Part shown: positions 9,277-16,956 of the stretch, one piece after another
How positions within the stretch are numbered: the first letter of the stretch is position 1
How the letters are laid out: the number at the start of each line of letters is the position of its first letter
Origin: Irineochytrium annulatum
Lineage: Eukaryota; Chytridiomycota; Chytridiomycetes; Chytridiales; Chytridiaceae
DNA length: 64,000 bases
Direction of reading: 5' to 3'
Assembly: GCA_027600665.1 (NCBI GenBank)
Contig: JADGJL010000001.1
Location: 310,001 to 374,000 of the forward strand
Position numbers and translations under genes: made by a program
Notes under the pieces: model-generated
Databases searched by the model: none
The model's input: only the letters and a program-made list of their open reading frames with translations
Told to the model about the DNA's origin: nothing

Positions 9277-9600
9277 TTATGGGTTCGCATTATTTGATTG
9301 AGCCTTCGTATCGTTCTCCTCCGGCATCGAATGACCCAGCAAGGAAACTGTCAGCTGAATCCCATCCCTCAGCCCTTGCATGTACAACCGTTCATTCTCT
9401 ATGCCTTTGCTGACAATATAACGATTCTCCCACTCAGCATATTCAGGTGTCTGCTCGATATCCTTGCCAGTAAACAAAACTTGGAAGGCTTCGTCCTTTT
9501 CCTCACGTACACGACTCAATTCAGGGTCATGCTCGATTCGGGCAGATACTTCATCTAACCTTGCCTGGATCGCTTGTTGCAACCACGGCGGAAAATCCAT
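9277..9600 (-). CDS. hypothetical protein, helical, 107 aa
   Basis: The product starts MDFPPWLQQAIQARLDEVSARI, placed at the ATG at 9600 because AGGGGAGGAG lies 5 bases upstream (the frame itself opens a few codons earlier). It is predicted all-helical and rich in Glu and Arg, with no membrane segment and no catalytic motif. I recall similar short proteins in Paenibacillus without assigned function. It is followed by a strong terminator and lies 36 bases downstream of the Spo0E-like gene on the same strand, so the two are probably cotranscribed. Confidence 0.75.
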   Translation of the reverse strand: MDFPPWLQQAIQARLDEVSARIEHDPELSRVREEKDEAFQVLFTGKDIEQTPEYAEWENRYIVSKGIENERLYMQGLRDGIQLTVSLLGHSMPEENDTKAQSNNANP

Positions 9601-9636
9601 TGCTTCTCCTCCCCTACGCATTATGTACCTCTCTCA

Positions 9637-9822
9637 TCATCGTACAACTCGGTTATGTCTCGCCTTCATCTCACTCACTTGTGCCACCAGTTCATCCACC
9701 CTCCGGCTCTGTTCCTGAACCTCAGGGTTCTCCCACAACGGAATCGCTTGCTTCAAGGATGCCTCACCAAGCTGATTAAGCTTGCGCCGTTCCTCTTCCA
9801 ATAAGTCAAGCAACCGGCTCAT
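9637..9822 (-). CDS. Spo0E-like small protein
   Basis: A 61-residue two-helix protein (LLDLLEEERRKLNQLGE, then NPEVQEQSRRVDELV). Aspartyl-phosphate phosphatases of the Spo0E family are of this size and carry an SQxLDxLI-like motif in helix two. Here the equivalent is QSRRVDELV, so the match is partial. If it is a true member it would dephosphorylate Spo0A~P and delay sporulation. GAGAGGTG lies upstream of the ATG. The alternative is simply a short coiled-coil protein. Confidence 0.6.
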   Translation of the reverse strand: MSRLLDLLEEERRKLNQLGEASLKQAIPLWENPEVQEQSRRVDELVAQVSEMKARHNRVVR

Positions 9823-9986
9823 ACATGCACCTCTCTGATGGGTCTAAACTGCGCCATGTCTTGTTAAGACTAGACGTGAGCAGTCAATTTTAATGCGATT
9901 ATCGGTTTATTTCATTTTAATTCGATATACGCATTAAAACAACCATTATTTCTCATACAATTTGGTTGAAATGAGGGGTGTACATA

Positions 9987-10232
9987 ATGAAGCATAGACA
10001 AGAACCACCTGGCGACAAAAACATCATCGGCTCCCGAGTCGTAGCTATTCGTAAAAGTAAGGGCATCAAACAACGGGAATTCCTCGCCAGATTACAAACA
10101 TTGGGTTTGGATATCAGTCAGACAAGTCTTTCACGTCTAGAGGGTCAATATCGTCTTGTTCAAGATTATGAAGTGGTGATGATTGCGAAGGCTTTGGAGG
10201 TTTCTGTGGGGTATTTGCTTGGGGAAGAATAA
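9987..10232 (+). CDS. XRE-family helix-turn-helix regulator
   Basis: An 81-residue single-domain cro/cI-type repressor. The HTH runs over residues 15-70 (IGSRVVAIRKSKGIKQREFLARL, then SQTSLSRLEGQYRLVQDYEVVMIAKAL, ending VSVGYLLGEE). I place the start at the ATG at 9987, preceded by GAGGGG. It is divergent from the Spo0E-like gene across 160 AT-rich bases, so it may control that promoter or its own. It stands alone with no sign of a phage. Confidence 0.88.
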   Translation: MKHRQEPPGDKNIIGSRVVAIRKSKGIKQREFLARLQTLGLDISQTSLSRLEGQYRLVQDYEVVMIAKALEVSVGYLLGEE

Positions 10233-10342
10233 ATCATCTTACAATTTAACCCATATATTTTAATTCTTCTAAACAAATGTAACGCATGATATCCAAGACT
10301 AATATCACTTAGATTATAAACCTTCCAGCATTTATTTAATAG

Positions 10343-10369
10343 AAAAAGTCTGCCTATTAGTAGGCAGAC
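10343..10369 (-). terminator. intrinsic terminator closing array A
   Basis: Perfect stem GTCTGCCTA / TAGGCAGAC (10348-10369). It reads GTCTGCCTACTAATAGGCAG on the minus strand and runs straight into TTTTT. It lies 130 bases downstream of the SEC-C gene and ends leftward transcription through the cassette array. Confidence 0.85.
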
Positions 10370-10495
10370 ATCATAACTTGAATAATTATTTCATAAGTGC
10401 TATTGAGTGGGATACTTATTCTTAAATTTTTCACTCAATGATTTGCTCTCGATATTATGTCAATTGGAGCTTTTAGCTTTCATATCATACTGTCT

Positions 10496-11356
10496 CTAAC
10501 CGCAGCATTTTTTACTTTTTAATCCACTTCCACATAAGCACGGCTCATTTCTACCAATCTTTTGATTTCTAAATTTATATAAATCATCTATAAGTTTCAT
10601 AATTTTTTTAGTATTTTCCACAACAATAATAAATAAAGTATAATTAAAGTTGACCAATCCTTCTTCACCCTGTAATGTACCTGCTCGCAGATTATGATAG
10701 ATGTCATTTCTAAGATCATATAACCCTTGATAATAGTCATCATTCAGAATATCCACAATAATATTTGACAAGGCAGATTTATCTAGTTTTTTCTTAAAAT
10801 CATGAAAGTACTTTATATCTTTATACTGAGGGTAACGTTCTGATATATAGCGGGACAATTTATCATAACAAGAGTATATCCTTGAAATAGCACTATAAAG
10901 TAAATATTGTTGATCCATCAGGTCATACAAGTGTAAATTCTCTCTTTGAATCCACTCTTTATAGAAAATTTCATTTTCCATATTACAAAAGTCAAATACA
11001 CACCGTACTACTTCATTTAGCCTGAAAAATACATCGGCAATTATTATATTATTATACTGAGGAAGCTTATTGAATATTTTAATCTTCTCAAATTCTAATT
11101 GTTGTATTTCTTTACTAGAATATTGTTTATCAAAATGTGTAACTTGGAACTTCATAAATTTCGTGATCATTGGATGAGAAGTGTGTTCCTCGATATTTGT
11201 TAGGCTACTTACTTTACTTAATATGAGTTCAAATAATTCATAATGTTTGTTTAAACAAAAAATGAGGTTTTTAATTTGAGGCAAATAAAAATCCGCATCC
11301 ACTGCATCCCCGTCTCGATTCCAAAACTTACTTGCTGCGATAACATCTTCGTTCAT
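10496..11356 (-). CDS. hypothetical protein with C-terminal SEC-C zinc motif
   Basis: A 286-residue protein, AT-rich and helical, ending in a clear SEC-C zinc-binding motif (IGRNEPCLCGSGLKSKKCCG, with the CxC...CC ligands). The rest is not a family I know. SEC-C tails are found on SecA and on many proteins of defence and mobile gene clusters, where they bind zinc and often a protein or nucleic-acid partner. The start is 9 bases after the stop of the preceding gene, so the two form one unit with no attC-like site between them. The ribosome binding site is weak (AGAAGAAG). Confidence 0.8.
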   Translation of the reverse strand: MNEDVIAASKFWNRDGDAVDADFYLPQIKNLIFCLNKHYELFELILSKVSSLTNIEEHTSHPMITKFMKFQVTHFDKQYSSKEIQQLEFEKIKIFNKLPQYNNIIIADVFFRLNEVVRCVFDFCNMENEIFYKEWIQRENLHLYDLMDQQYLLYSAISRIYSCYDKLSRYISERYPQYKDIKYFHDFKKKLDKSALSNIIVDILNDDYYQGLYDLRNDIYHNLRAGTLQGEEGLVNFNYTLFIIVVENTKKIMKLIDDLYKFRNQKIGRNEPCLCGSGLKSKKCCG

Positions 11357-11364
11357 TTCTTCTT

Positions 11365-12171
11365 CTATTTTTTTGAATAGTATGATAAATCATGTGTATT
11401 TAGTTTTCTTATTGTATTTAGTGTACGATACATATGATTACCTTTAAGACTGTCTAGTATATTCTTAATATCAGAATTCTTATAATCATCAATTCCTTTT
11501 ATATAATCTTCAATTTTATAGTTTTTATTGAGAGATAATTCATCTTTGAAATTAAAATTGTAGACTATACCTAAGATAACGTATATTCTTTCGTTTACTT
11601 GGAACAAGTGTTCAATAGCGTTATTATAAAAAAATCTTCCAGAATAAAATTGTTTATCAGCGAATAGAATTCCACAGTTAAATAAAGCTAAGTCTTTACA
11701 GCAAAGATTCATAAAAAAATGCGTATCTTCTAATAGGTTAATCATGTATCCGAATTCTGTCATTTCTTGAGGGACTTTTGTTAACTCATTATCATTTAAG
11801 TACCTAACAACTAGATCATCTAAACTTTCTTCAATCTTACTGGTCCTGCTATATAGTATAGTTTTTAAAGTTTGTTTTTCCTTCTCAGTCAATAAATTAT
11901 ACCGATTGTCATCAACAATAGCTGTAAACATCTTATTTATTTCTGCATCATCAATCCAAAAATGTTTATCGATATAATCTGAAGTGAAGTATCCATTAAA
12001 TTCATCCTTTTCAAAAATGGATCCAATATTTATTAAGGTCTCATCACAGCCATTTTCACATTCACAGGCACTATCGTGAATTATATATAGTGAAAAACTA
12101 TCACAAACAGGACATTTAAATCTCTTCCTGTAACTGATACTAGAACTTACTCTCATCGCTTTCTTCCACAT
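11365..12171 (-). CDS. hypothetical zinc-ribbon-like protein
   Basis: A 268-residue protein with a short N-terminal cysteine cluster: CPVCDSF near residue 20, then CECENGC about 14 residues later. This is compatible with a zinc ribbon. The rest is helical with many Asp, Asn and Tyr residues and no recognised catalytic site. A GGGGGAAAT site precedes the ATG at 12171. It is translationally close to the SEC-C gene (9-base gap). The pair is probably a functional two-gene unit carried as the last cassette of array A. A defence role would fit the context but is not shown. Confidence 0.75.
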   Translation of the reverse strand: MWKKAMRVSSSISYRKRFKCPVCDSFSLYIIHDSACECENGCDETLINIGSIFEKDEFNGYFTSDYIDKHFWIDDAEINKMFTAIVDDNRYNLLTEKEKQTLKTILYSRTSKIEESLDDLVVRYLNDNELTKVPQEMTEFGYMINLLEDTHFFMNLCCKDLALFNCGILFADKQFYSGRFFYNNAIEHLFQVNERIYVILGIVYNFNFKDELSLNKNYKIEDYIKGIDDYKNSDIKNILDSLKGNHMYRTLNTIRKLNTHDLSYYSKK

Positions 12172-12279
12172 TTTATTTCCCCCTGTTATAAGAACACTTT
12201 TGTAAAAGGATTGGTCATATGCTTATCTCGCTTAGTGTTATTATCTAACGAAATAAAGTATCTTAACATGGCAGAAGTA

Positions 12280-12600
12280 TTACGACTCGAATCTTTGGTG
12301 AGTAATATTGAAATCAACGGCTTCTTCCTCGAATAAATAGTAGACAACACCAAACTTAATTAAGTCATCAGTACTCGGCACTATTGAAGGACTATACCAC
12401 TGGACAACCATTTCCCGAATGGGTGTGTTGTTGCATAAACATCTATTTCCACATCTAGTGTTCTACTTTTTAATTGTTTCTCATATTCCAAATGTCTTTC
12501 TATCATTATTCTCAATGGTCTAGTGCATAGATTAAGCCGTACTAAAGTTGATCTAATTCATGATAATAATAACATCTACAACGACAAGAATTAATAAACC
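12280..12600 (-). pseudogene. decayed cassette gene, frameshifted
   Basis: Between the 268-aa gene and the degraded attC-like site, the minus strand still reads as protein in two frames. One frame gives CTRPLRIMIERHLEYEKQL and continues through HPFGKWLSSG to a stop. The next gives STDDLIKFGVVYYLFEEEAV and ends HQRFES at 12280. The pieces are contiguous across a single frame change, as expected for a gene broken by a small indel. There is no recognisable family. It occupies exactly the position of one cassette. Confidence 0.45.
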
Positions 12601-12633
12601 TAACAATATGTATTCTTGTTTCTTCTCAATCAT
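12553..12633 (-). CDS. 26-residue hydrophobic peptide, possible
   Basis: A very short frame (ATG at 12633, TAG at 12553) encodes MIEKKQEYIL followed by a run of Leu, Val and Ile. That is a charged N-terminus plus one membrane span. It begins immediately inside the cassette boundary. Short cassette-borne membrane peptides exist in other integrons, but there is no good ribosome binding site here and it may be chance within decaying DNA. Confidence 0.25.
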   Translation of the reverse strand: MIEKKQEYILLGLLILVVVDVIIIMN

Positions 12634-12748
12634 TCAAATGTGCCTGTATTCAATGCTTTAATAAAGATGTTTTCCAATTTTTATATTGGTTATACCGATA
12701 TTAAAGCAATTATATTCTAAGCCGCGCAGTGTGAATATTATGTTAACT
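12633..12748 (-). repeat. attC-like site A4, one end degraded
   Basis: On the plus strand the right side reads GTGAATA (12731-12737), TTAT, GTTAACT (12742-12748), identical in plan to the other sites. The left side, TTCAAATGTGCCTGTATTCAA, has lost its AAC box but keeps the CCTGTATTCA spacer-plus-L element. The right box GTTAACTGAA matches 10/10 the inverse of the 5' boundary of the 348-aa cassette at 13857-13866. Confidence 0.6.
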
Positions 12749-12773
12749 GAAGTTCCTGCCTTCATAGACTATG

Positions 12774-13820
12774 CTAATCACCATAAGTCCCTAACATATA
12801 TGCATTCATTTCCTCTATATATTTGTTGTGTAAAGGGAATTTATTACGGCACAAATCTACCAACTTATCTCTTAATGTCTGGTCTTGAATCATGTACTTA
12901 CACATATGCTCAAACTTTGCAAGTTCAATAGGTAGAGCTGGAATTTTTAGTTTCTCATATAAATGAAATAGTTCAGTAAAAACTCCAAGTGTTACTCCCA
13001 CTACATCGTCATAAACTAATTGAGCTTCTCTTTTAGTATCGTCCCTATTGAAATATTGATGGAAGTTATCATTAAACAAGTTAAAGTCTATCTGCATATA
13101 GCCATCAAAAGTATAATTCTCTTCATTCCTTGCCTTTGATAAATGATCATATTTGTTGTCAAAAAGTTCTTCATAAGTTATCTTAGTAAGTTCAAGTTCG
13201 TCATGGTCCAAGTCACAGTAAATTCTCCATGTATCATCATGCGAATTAATTCTCTCATTATCAAATATTAGATGACCCCCTTTGTTTTTTATATCTAATT
13301 TCAAGTGCATAGAATAAGAAACAATGTCAGCATCATAATCAATTTTATTGGGGTTATGTTTATTTGATAAAGTTTGATATCGCTTTGGATTTGTTATTTT
13401 AAACACATCTTCTATAAAAATAAATTTATCACTGGTAATTCGATAACTTTGAATGCCGCAAAGAGTATTAATTGCTCTTGCAAGATATAGCTTTGCATAA
13501 TAATTTGTAATCTCTATCCAATGAAGAGCTCCTGATAAATATAGATTCTTTGCTGCTAAATAGTTGTAAAATACTTTATAGAAAGAAAATAACGATTCAT
13601 GTAGCAATGTAACTCTCAAAAGTTTCATATCTTTTTCATCAAGAGGAATTATGATTTTTGTGCCATTCTTATATTTCTCAAAGAAATCTACATCTTTATT
13701 AAAATTTTCATGCATAAACTTAGGAAGATGCCATTCTCTTGGACGTGGTACACCGGCCCTAAATTCAGCATATTCTGTATCTTTGTAAAAATTAATAATA
13801 GCGTGTCTTAATGAATTCAT
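12774..13820 (-). CDS. hypothetical protein, array A cassette
   Basis: A 348-residue soluble protein rich in Tyr, Phe, Asp and Lys, starting MNSLRHAIINFYKDTEYAEF, with an AAGGAG site at normal distance. No signal peptide, no membrane segment and no motif I recognise. Central segments such as YYAKLYLARAINTLCGI look helical. It is bounded by attC-like sites on both sides and is the only gene of its cassette. The flanking boxes are perfect inverted repeats (TTCAGTTAAC / GTTAACTGAA). The function is unknown. Similarly sized helical proteins occur in phage-defence cassettes, which is only a suggestion. Confidence 0.8.
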   Translation of the reverse strand: MNSLRHAIINFYKDTEYAEFRAGVPRPREWHLPKFMHENFNKDVDFFEKYKNGTKIIIPLDEKDMKLLRVTLLHESLFSFYKVFYNYLAAKNLYLSGALHWIEITNYYAKLYLARAINTLCGIQSYRITSDKFIFIEDVFKITNPKRYQTLSNKHNPNKIDYDADIVSYSMHLKLDIKNKGGHLIFDNERINSHDDTWRIYCDLDHDELELTKITYEELFDNKYDHLSKARNEENYTFDGYMQIDFNLFNDNFHQYFNRDDTKREAQLVYDDVVGVTLGVFTELFHLYEKLKIPALPIELAKFEHMCKYMIQDQTLRDKLVDLCRNKFPLHNKYIEEMNAYMLGTYGD

Positions 13821-13859
13821 TGATTTTTCTCCTTTTTAATAATACTTTGCAGGAATTTC

Positions 13860-13983
13860 AGTTAACGTTCATGTATTCATGACGTCCGACGTAGTCGGAT
13901 GTGTCTGCTGAATCTACTTCCTTGGAATCCATCCGGCACACCAAGCCTCCGTGAGGAGCCGCAGCTTGAATATTATGTTAGGT
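13860..13983 (-). repeat. attC-like site A3
   Basis: Plus strand: AGTTAAC (13860-13866), GTTCATG, TATTCAT (13874-13880), 85 bases of inner sequence with GTCCGACGTAGTCGGA hairpin potential, TTGAATA (13966-13972), TTAT, GTTAGGT (13977-13983). Outer and inner boxes pair as in attC (R''/R' and L''/L'), separated by short unpaired spacers. The left box starts the 348-aa cassette. The right box ends the reverse transcriptase cassette. Confidence 0.72.
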
Positions 13984-14007
13984 GAAGTACTGTGCTTTCT
14001 AGACATT

Positions 14008-15594
14008 CTAGAAGGAGTTTTTCTGTGCCCATTTCTCTATTACTTGCTCTAATAGATCTCTTTGAGTTAAACCTCTTGATTTATAATAGGGATTTCGTTC
14101 ATCCTTTGGTAGGCAACTTATTGCTACTAGAAAAGCTCTCCTGACCCAAGGATCAGAAATAATACTAAATTTGTTTTCTCTAAAATATCTATGATTTTTT
14201 GATCTTCCTAAATCCAGTATCAGCTCTCTCACTGTGAAGTTATCATGATATTTCTTTATTAATTCAGAAAAAAAATGTTTATTGTTCCATTCATCATTAT
14301 TAGAAAATAGATGCAATAACCAAGATCTATTGAATTCTAACTCACTCATAAAGCTACTTTGAAATAGGCTTAACACTTTATTTCCTATTTCATGCTTTTG
14401 TTCTTCACTATAAGATCTAACTAGTTCAAGATGATTAATAATAGTTTTAATAATAGGAAACAACTTTCTCATATTTTCTTCTGTCAATATCAAATCTGCT
14501 ACTTCAGTACTATCAAAACGTGCTAAATTTCCGATTAGAAATTTAGCAAAGCCTATATCAAAGTCATCTTTATCAAGTTCTTCTTCTAGTAATTCAAATA
14601 TGTTTAACTCATGAAGTTTTTTTATTTCTTCTTCTCCCAATAAGGAAAGATCAATTTCCCCATAGAAATCTCTACTAAACCCCAGTTTATCTAATAACTC
14701 ATAAAACTCTTCAATGACCCTATCTTTTTCTCTATCCTTATATAAATAAAGATGCTTAGAAATAAAGCTTTCAGTAGTCAAAATTTTAGTTTTTTGTTCA
14801 TTTAATTTTAAATTTAAAATATCATATAACTTTTGTGCTAAGAATGCTAACGATTTATAGGCATCATTTTCAGATTTACAAAAAAGCCGATAATCATCGA
14901 CATATCTAATAAACATAATATCATTTTCAATAAGTATCATATCGATCTCATTTAGTATAAGCTCCGCTATTGGGCGACTAAACTGAGGACCAATTGGAAG
15001 TCCTTTATGAGTCTGACTGATGTGCATAGCTTTAATTATATTAATCAAAGTCTCAGCATGAGCATTCTTTCCACTTAACCTTACACATTCGCGCAGATGG
15101 GTCTCAATATTATGTAAATATATACTCGGGTAAAAGTCCGTAATGTCTGTCATCACAACATACGAATACTCTTCAGATTCTAACAAATCTCTTGTTTTAT
15201 CTTCGTATTCCTTCCAATTGTATTTAGGATCAAACAGTGTACCATCACTTTCAGGATTTAGCCTGAATGAATACACAACATCATGTACAGCTGGTATTCT
15301 TTTGTTTTCTATTTCTTCAAATATTTCATAAATCAATGCGTTATATACTATTGAATCTAAGGGATCTAATTGAGTACATATTCTAAACCCGACATTACTC
15401 TTTGGTGTGATAGTAGTTCTATATGGTCTAACTCCATTAGAGTATACATCAGTTGTTAATAGATAATTTTTCACATCATCCCAATTCTCATTAATTGCTG
15501 CAAATTCAAAAAGCTTTGGAAAAACATAAGAATCCCCGTATTTATTAATATGCTTCAAGGACCAATTGAGAGATTCTTCTTTTAGTTTCAGCAT
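14008..15594 (-). CDS. reverse transcriptase of the defence-associated type, cassette-borne
   Basis: A 528-residue RNA-directed DNA polymerase. RT motifs are visible in order: an N-terminal motif around RICTQLDPLDSIVYNAL (about 75-90), motif A VVMTDITDFYPSIYL (about 150), motif B GLPIGPQFSRPIAE (about 202), motif C RYVDDYRLF (about 229) and motif D LKLNEQKTKIL. The catalytic Asp residues are intact. The C-terminal 240 residues are helical and repeat-like, ending in SCLPKDERNPYYKS. There is no group II intron maturase domain and no retron ncRNA is obvious. This layout fits Abi/DRT-type anti-phage reverse transcriptases. GGAGGT lies 12 bases before the ATG. It is alone between two attC-like sites. 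Confidence 0.88.
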   Translation of the reverse strand: MLKLKEESLNWSLKHINKYGDSYVFPKLFEFAAINENWDDVKNYLLTTDVYSNGVRPYRTTITPKSNVGFRICTQLDPLDSIVYNALIYEIFEEIENKRIPAVHDVVYSFRLNPESDGTLFDPKYNWKEYEDKTRDLLESEEYSYVVMTDITDFYPSIYLHNIETHLRECVRLSGKNAHAETLINIIKAMHISQTHKGLPIGPQFSRPIAELILNEIDMILIENDIMFIRYVDDYRLFCKSENDAYKSLAFLAQKLYDILNLKLNEQKTKILTTESFISKHLYLYKDREKDRVIEEFYELLDKLGFSRDFYGEIDLSLLGEEEIKKLHELNIFELLEEELDKDDFDIGFAKFLIGNLARFDSTEVADLILTEENMRKLFPIIKTIINHLELVRSYSEEQKHEIGNKVLSLFQSSFMSELEFNRSWLLHLFSNNDEWNNKHFFSELIKKYHDNFTVRELILDLGRSKNHRYFRENKFSIISDPWVRRAFLVAISCLPKDERNPYYKSRGLTQRDLLEQVIEKWAQKNSF

Positions 15595-15629
15595 TTCAAA
15601 TTTTAACCTCCAGATTATTATAGTATTTC

Positions 15630-15725
15630 AGCTAACGTTCCTGTATTCACGCCCCGACGTATGTCGGGTGTACGGCGGATACCAAATCAAGGACGGATGT
15701 TCGCAGCGTGAATATTATGTTCTAA
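15630..15725 (-). repeat. attC-like site A2
   Basis: 96 bp. Plus strand: AGCTAAC (15630-15636), GTTCCTG, TATTCAC (15644-15650), inner CCCCGACGTATGTCGGG hairpin, GTGAATA (15708-15714), TTAT, GTTCTAA (15719-15725). The left boundary TTCAGCTAAC starts the RT cassette and matches 9/10 the inverse of the 3' box of that same cassette at site A3. Confidence 0.75.
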
Positions 15726-15754
15726 GAGGTTAGCGACTTCCCCGAATACACAAA

Positions 15755-16777
15755 TCAATCAAAAAACATTTTTATGACCATCTCCTTAGTTACGTTGTAG
15801 CCCTTTAATCGAGTATTTTCATTAGTTATATAGATATTTTTGGGTGCCAATAATATTGGGTCAAGATGGCTCGTAAGTAATTCTTTTATTTGAACATAGT
15901 CAAATTGAACTGTCACTTCATCTTTATTAGATTCGCTTGTCAATAGAAGCTCTATTCTCAAATAATCTCTATTAGTATCTATTTTCACATCCGTTTTTAG
16001 ATTATACCAATAATAATCATTAAATCCATTATAAGGTGAGTACGTAGATGAAAGATCTTGTGTTCCATCTATAATTTTTTCTGGTAGATTAATAATGTTC
16101 GAATAATAATCGTCATCTTCATTTGGATTATTTAATCCCATATAGAGCTCATTTGCAACCTCGATGTTTGTAAAAGGTAGAGGAAGCCCTATTAAAAATT
16201 GGTAAGAATCTTTATCATCCCATCTTATAATCCGCACCTTTAAAAACTGACCAACAATCACTATAGTATTAATATCGTTTTTTGTATTCCCACTTAAAAT
16301 TTCTTGTGGAGTTGGTAAATCACTAATTTTTTTAGTGTTTCCAATAAACGAAATTAACCGAATAAACAAAAAAATTGTAGAACCTACACAAATAATAAAT
16401 GACGTAGATATAATAAATTCAAGTAGTGTAGATACAGGAGGCTTGATTATCAATAAAACCATAAGAAAAACTAATGATAACATTATAAGAGAATACATAG
16501 CTGTTGATAGTATTCGTCTTGTCAGTTTACTTCCATTATTATAAATTTGATTGTAGATTGTATATTGCTCAAAAAAATGTAATTCAGCATCAATATTATA
16601 ATGAGTATTTATATATCTGGAGTATTTTGAAAGTTCCCAAAATACTTCTCTTAATTTTTGAATATTTTGTTGCATACTAAAAGAAAAGAAAATAGCTATC
16701 AATCCAACCAAGGTAGAGATCGTCGTAACCACTCCAAAAGCTATAGTTAAAAGGTTACTCAAGTTTTCTATTTGCAT
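15755..16777 (-). CDS. membrane protein, unknown, array A cassette
   Basis: A 340-residue protein. The frame opens with GTG at 16786, but the ATG at 16777 has AAGGAG eight bases upstream and is preferred. Hydrophobic helices lie at about residues 8-30 (LLTIAFGVVTTISTLVGLIA), 95-115 (MYSLIMLSLVFLMVLLII) and 123-145. The C-terminal 190 residues are soluble with beta-rich character. No known family. The plan (membrane anchor plus cytosolic domain) is common among effectors of abortive-infection systems, but nothing specific supports that. It is the only gene in its cassette. Confidence 0.8.
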   Translation of the reverse strand: MQIENLSNLLTIAFGVVTTISTLVGLIAIFFSFSMQQNIQKLREVFWELSKYSRYINTHYNIDAELHFFEQYTIYNQIYNNGSKLTRRILSTAMYSLIMLSLVFLMVLLIIKPPVSTLLEFIISTSFIICVGSTIFLFIRLISFIGNTKKISDLPTPQEILSGNTKNDINTIVIVGQFLKVRIIRWDDKDSYQFLIGLPLPFTNIEVANELYMGLNNPNEDDDYYSNIINLPEKIIDGTQDLSSTYSPYNGFNDYYWYNLKTDVKIDTNRDYLRIELLLTSESNKDEVTVQFDYVQIKELLTSHLDPILLAPKNIYITNENTRLKGYNVTKEMVIKMFFD

Positions 16778-16831
16778 TCTTATCACTCCTTAGAAAACAA
16801 ATTTTCTGTCACTAAAATTTAAGCTAATTTC

Positions 16832-16927
16832 TTTTAACGCTCCTGTATTCACGACCCAGCCCATGCTGGGTGTCCGGCGAATGCCGGATCAAGGACGTAT
16901 ATCCACAGCGTGAATATTATGTTAGTT
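16832..16927 (-). repeat. attC-like site A1
   Basis: 96 bp. Plus strand: TTTTAAC (16832-16838), GCTCCTG, TATTCAC (16846-16852), CCCAGCCCATGCTGGG hairpin, GTGAATA (16910-16916), TTAT, GTTAGTT (16921-16927). The right box with flank GTTAGTTGAA is the exact inverse of TTCAACTAAC at the attI-like junction (18272-18281), that is, the other end of the same cassette. Confidence 0.78.
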
Positions 16928-16956
16928 GAAGTTATTGTCTTCTTAGAGAAGCTAAA

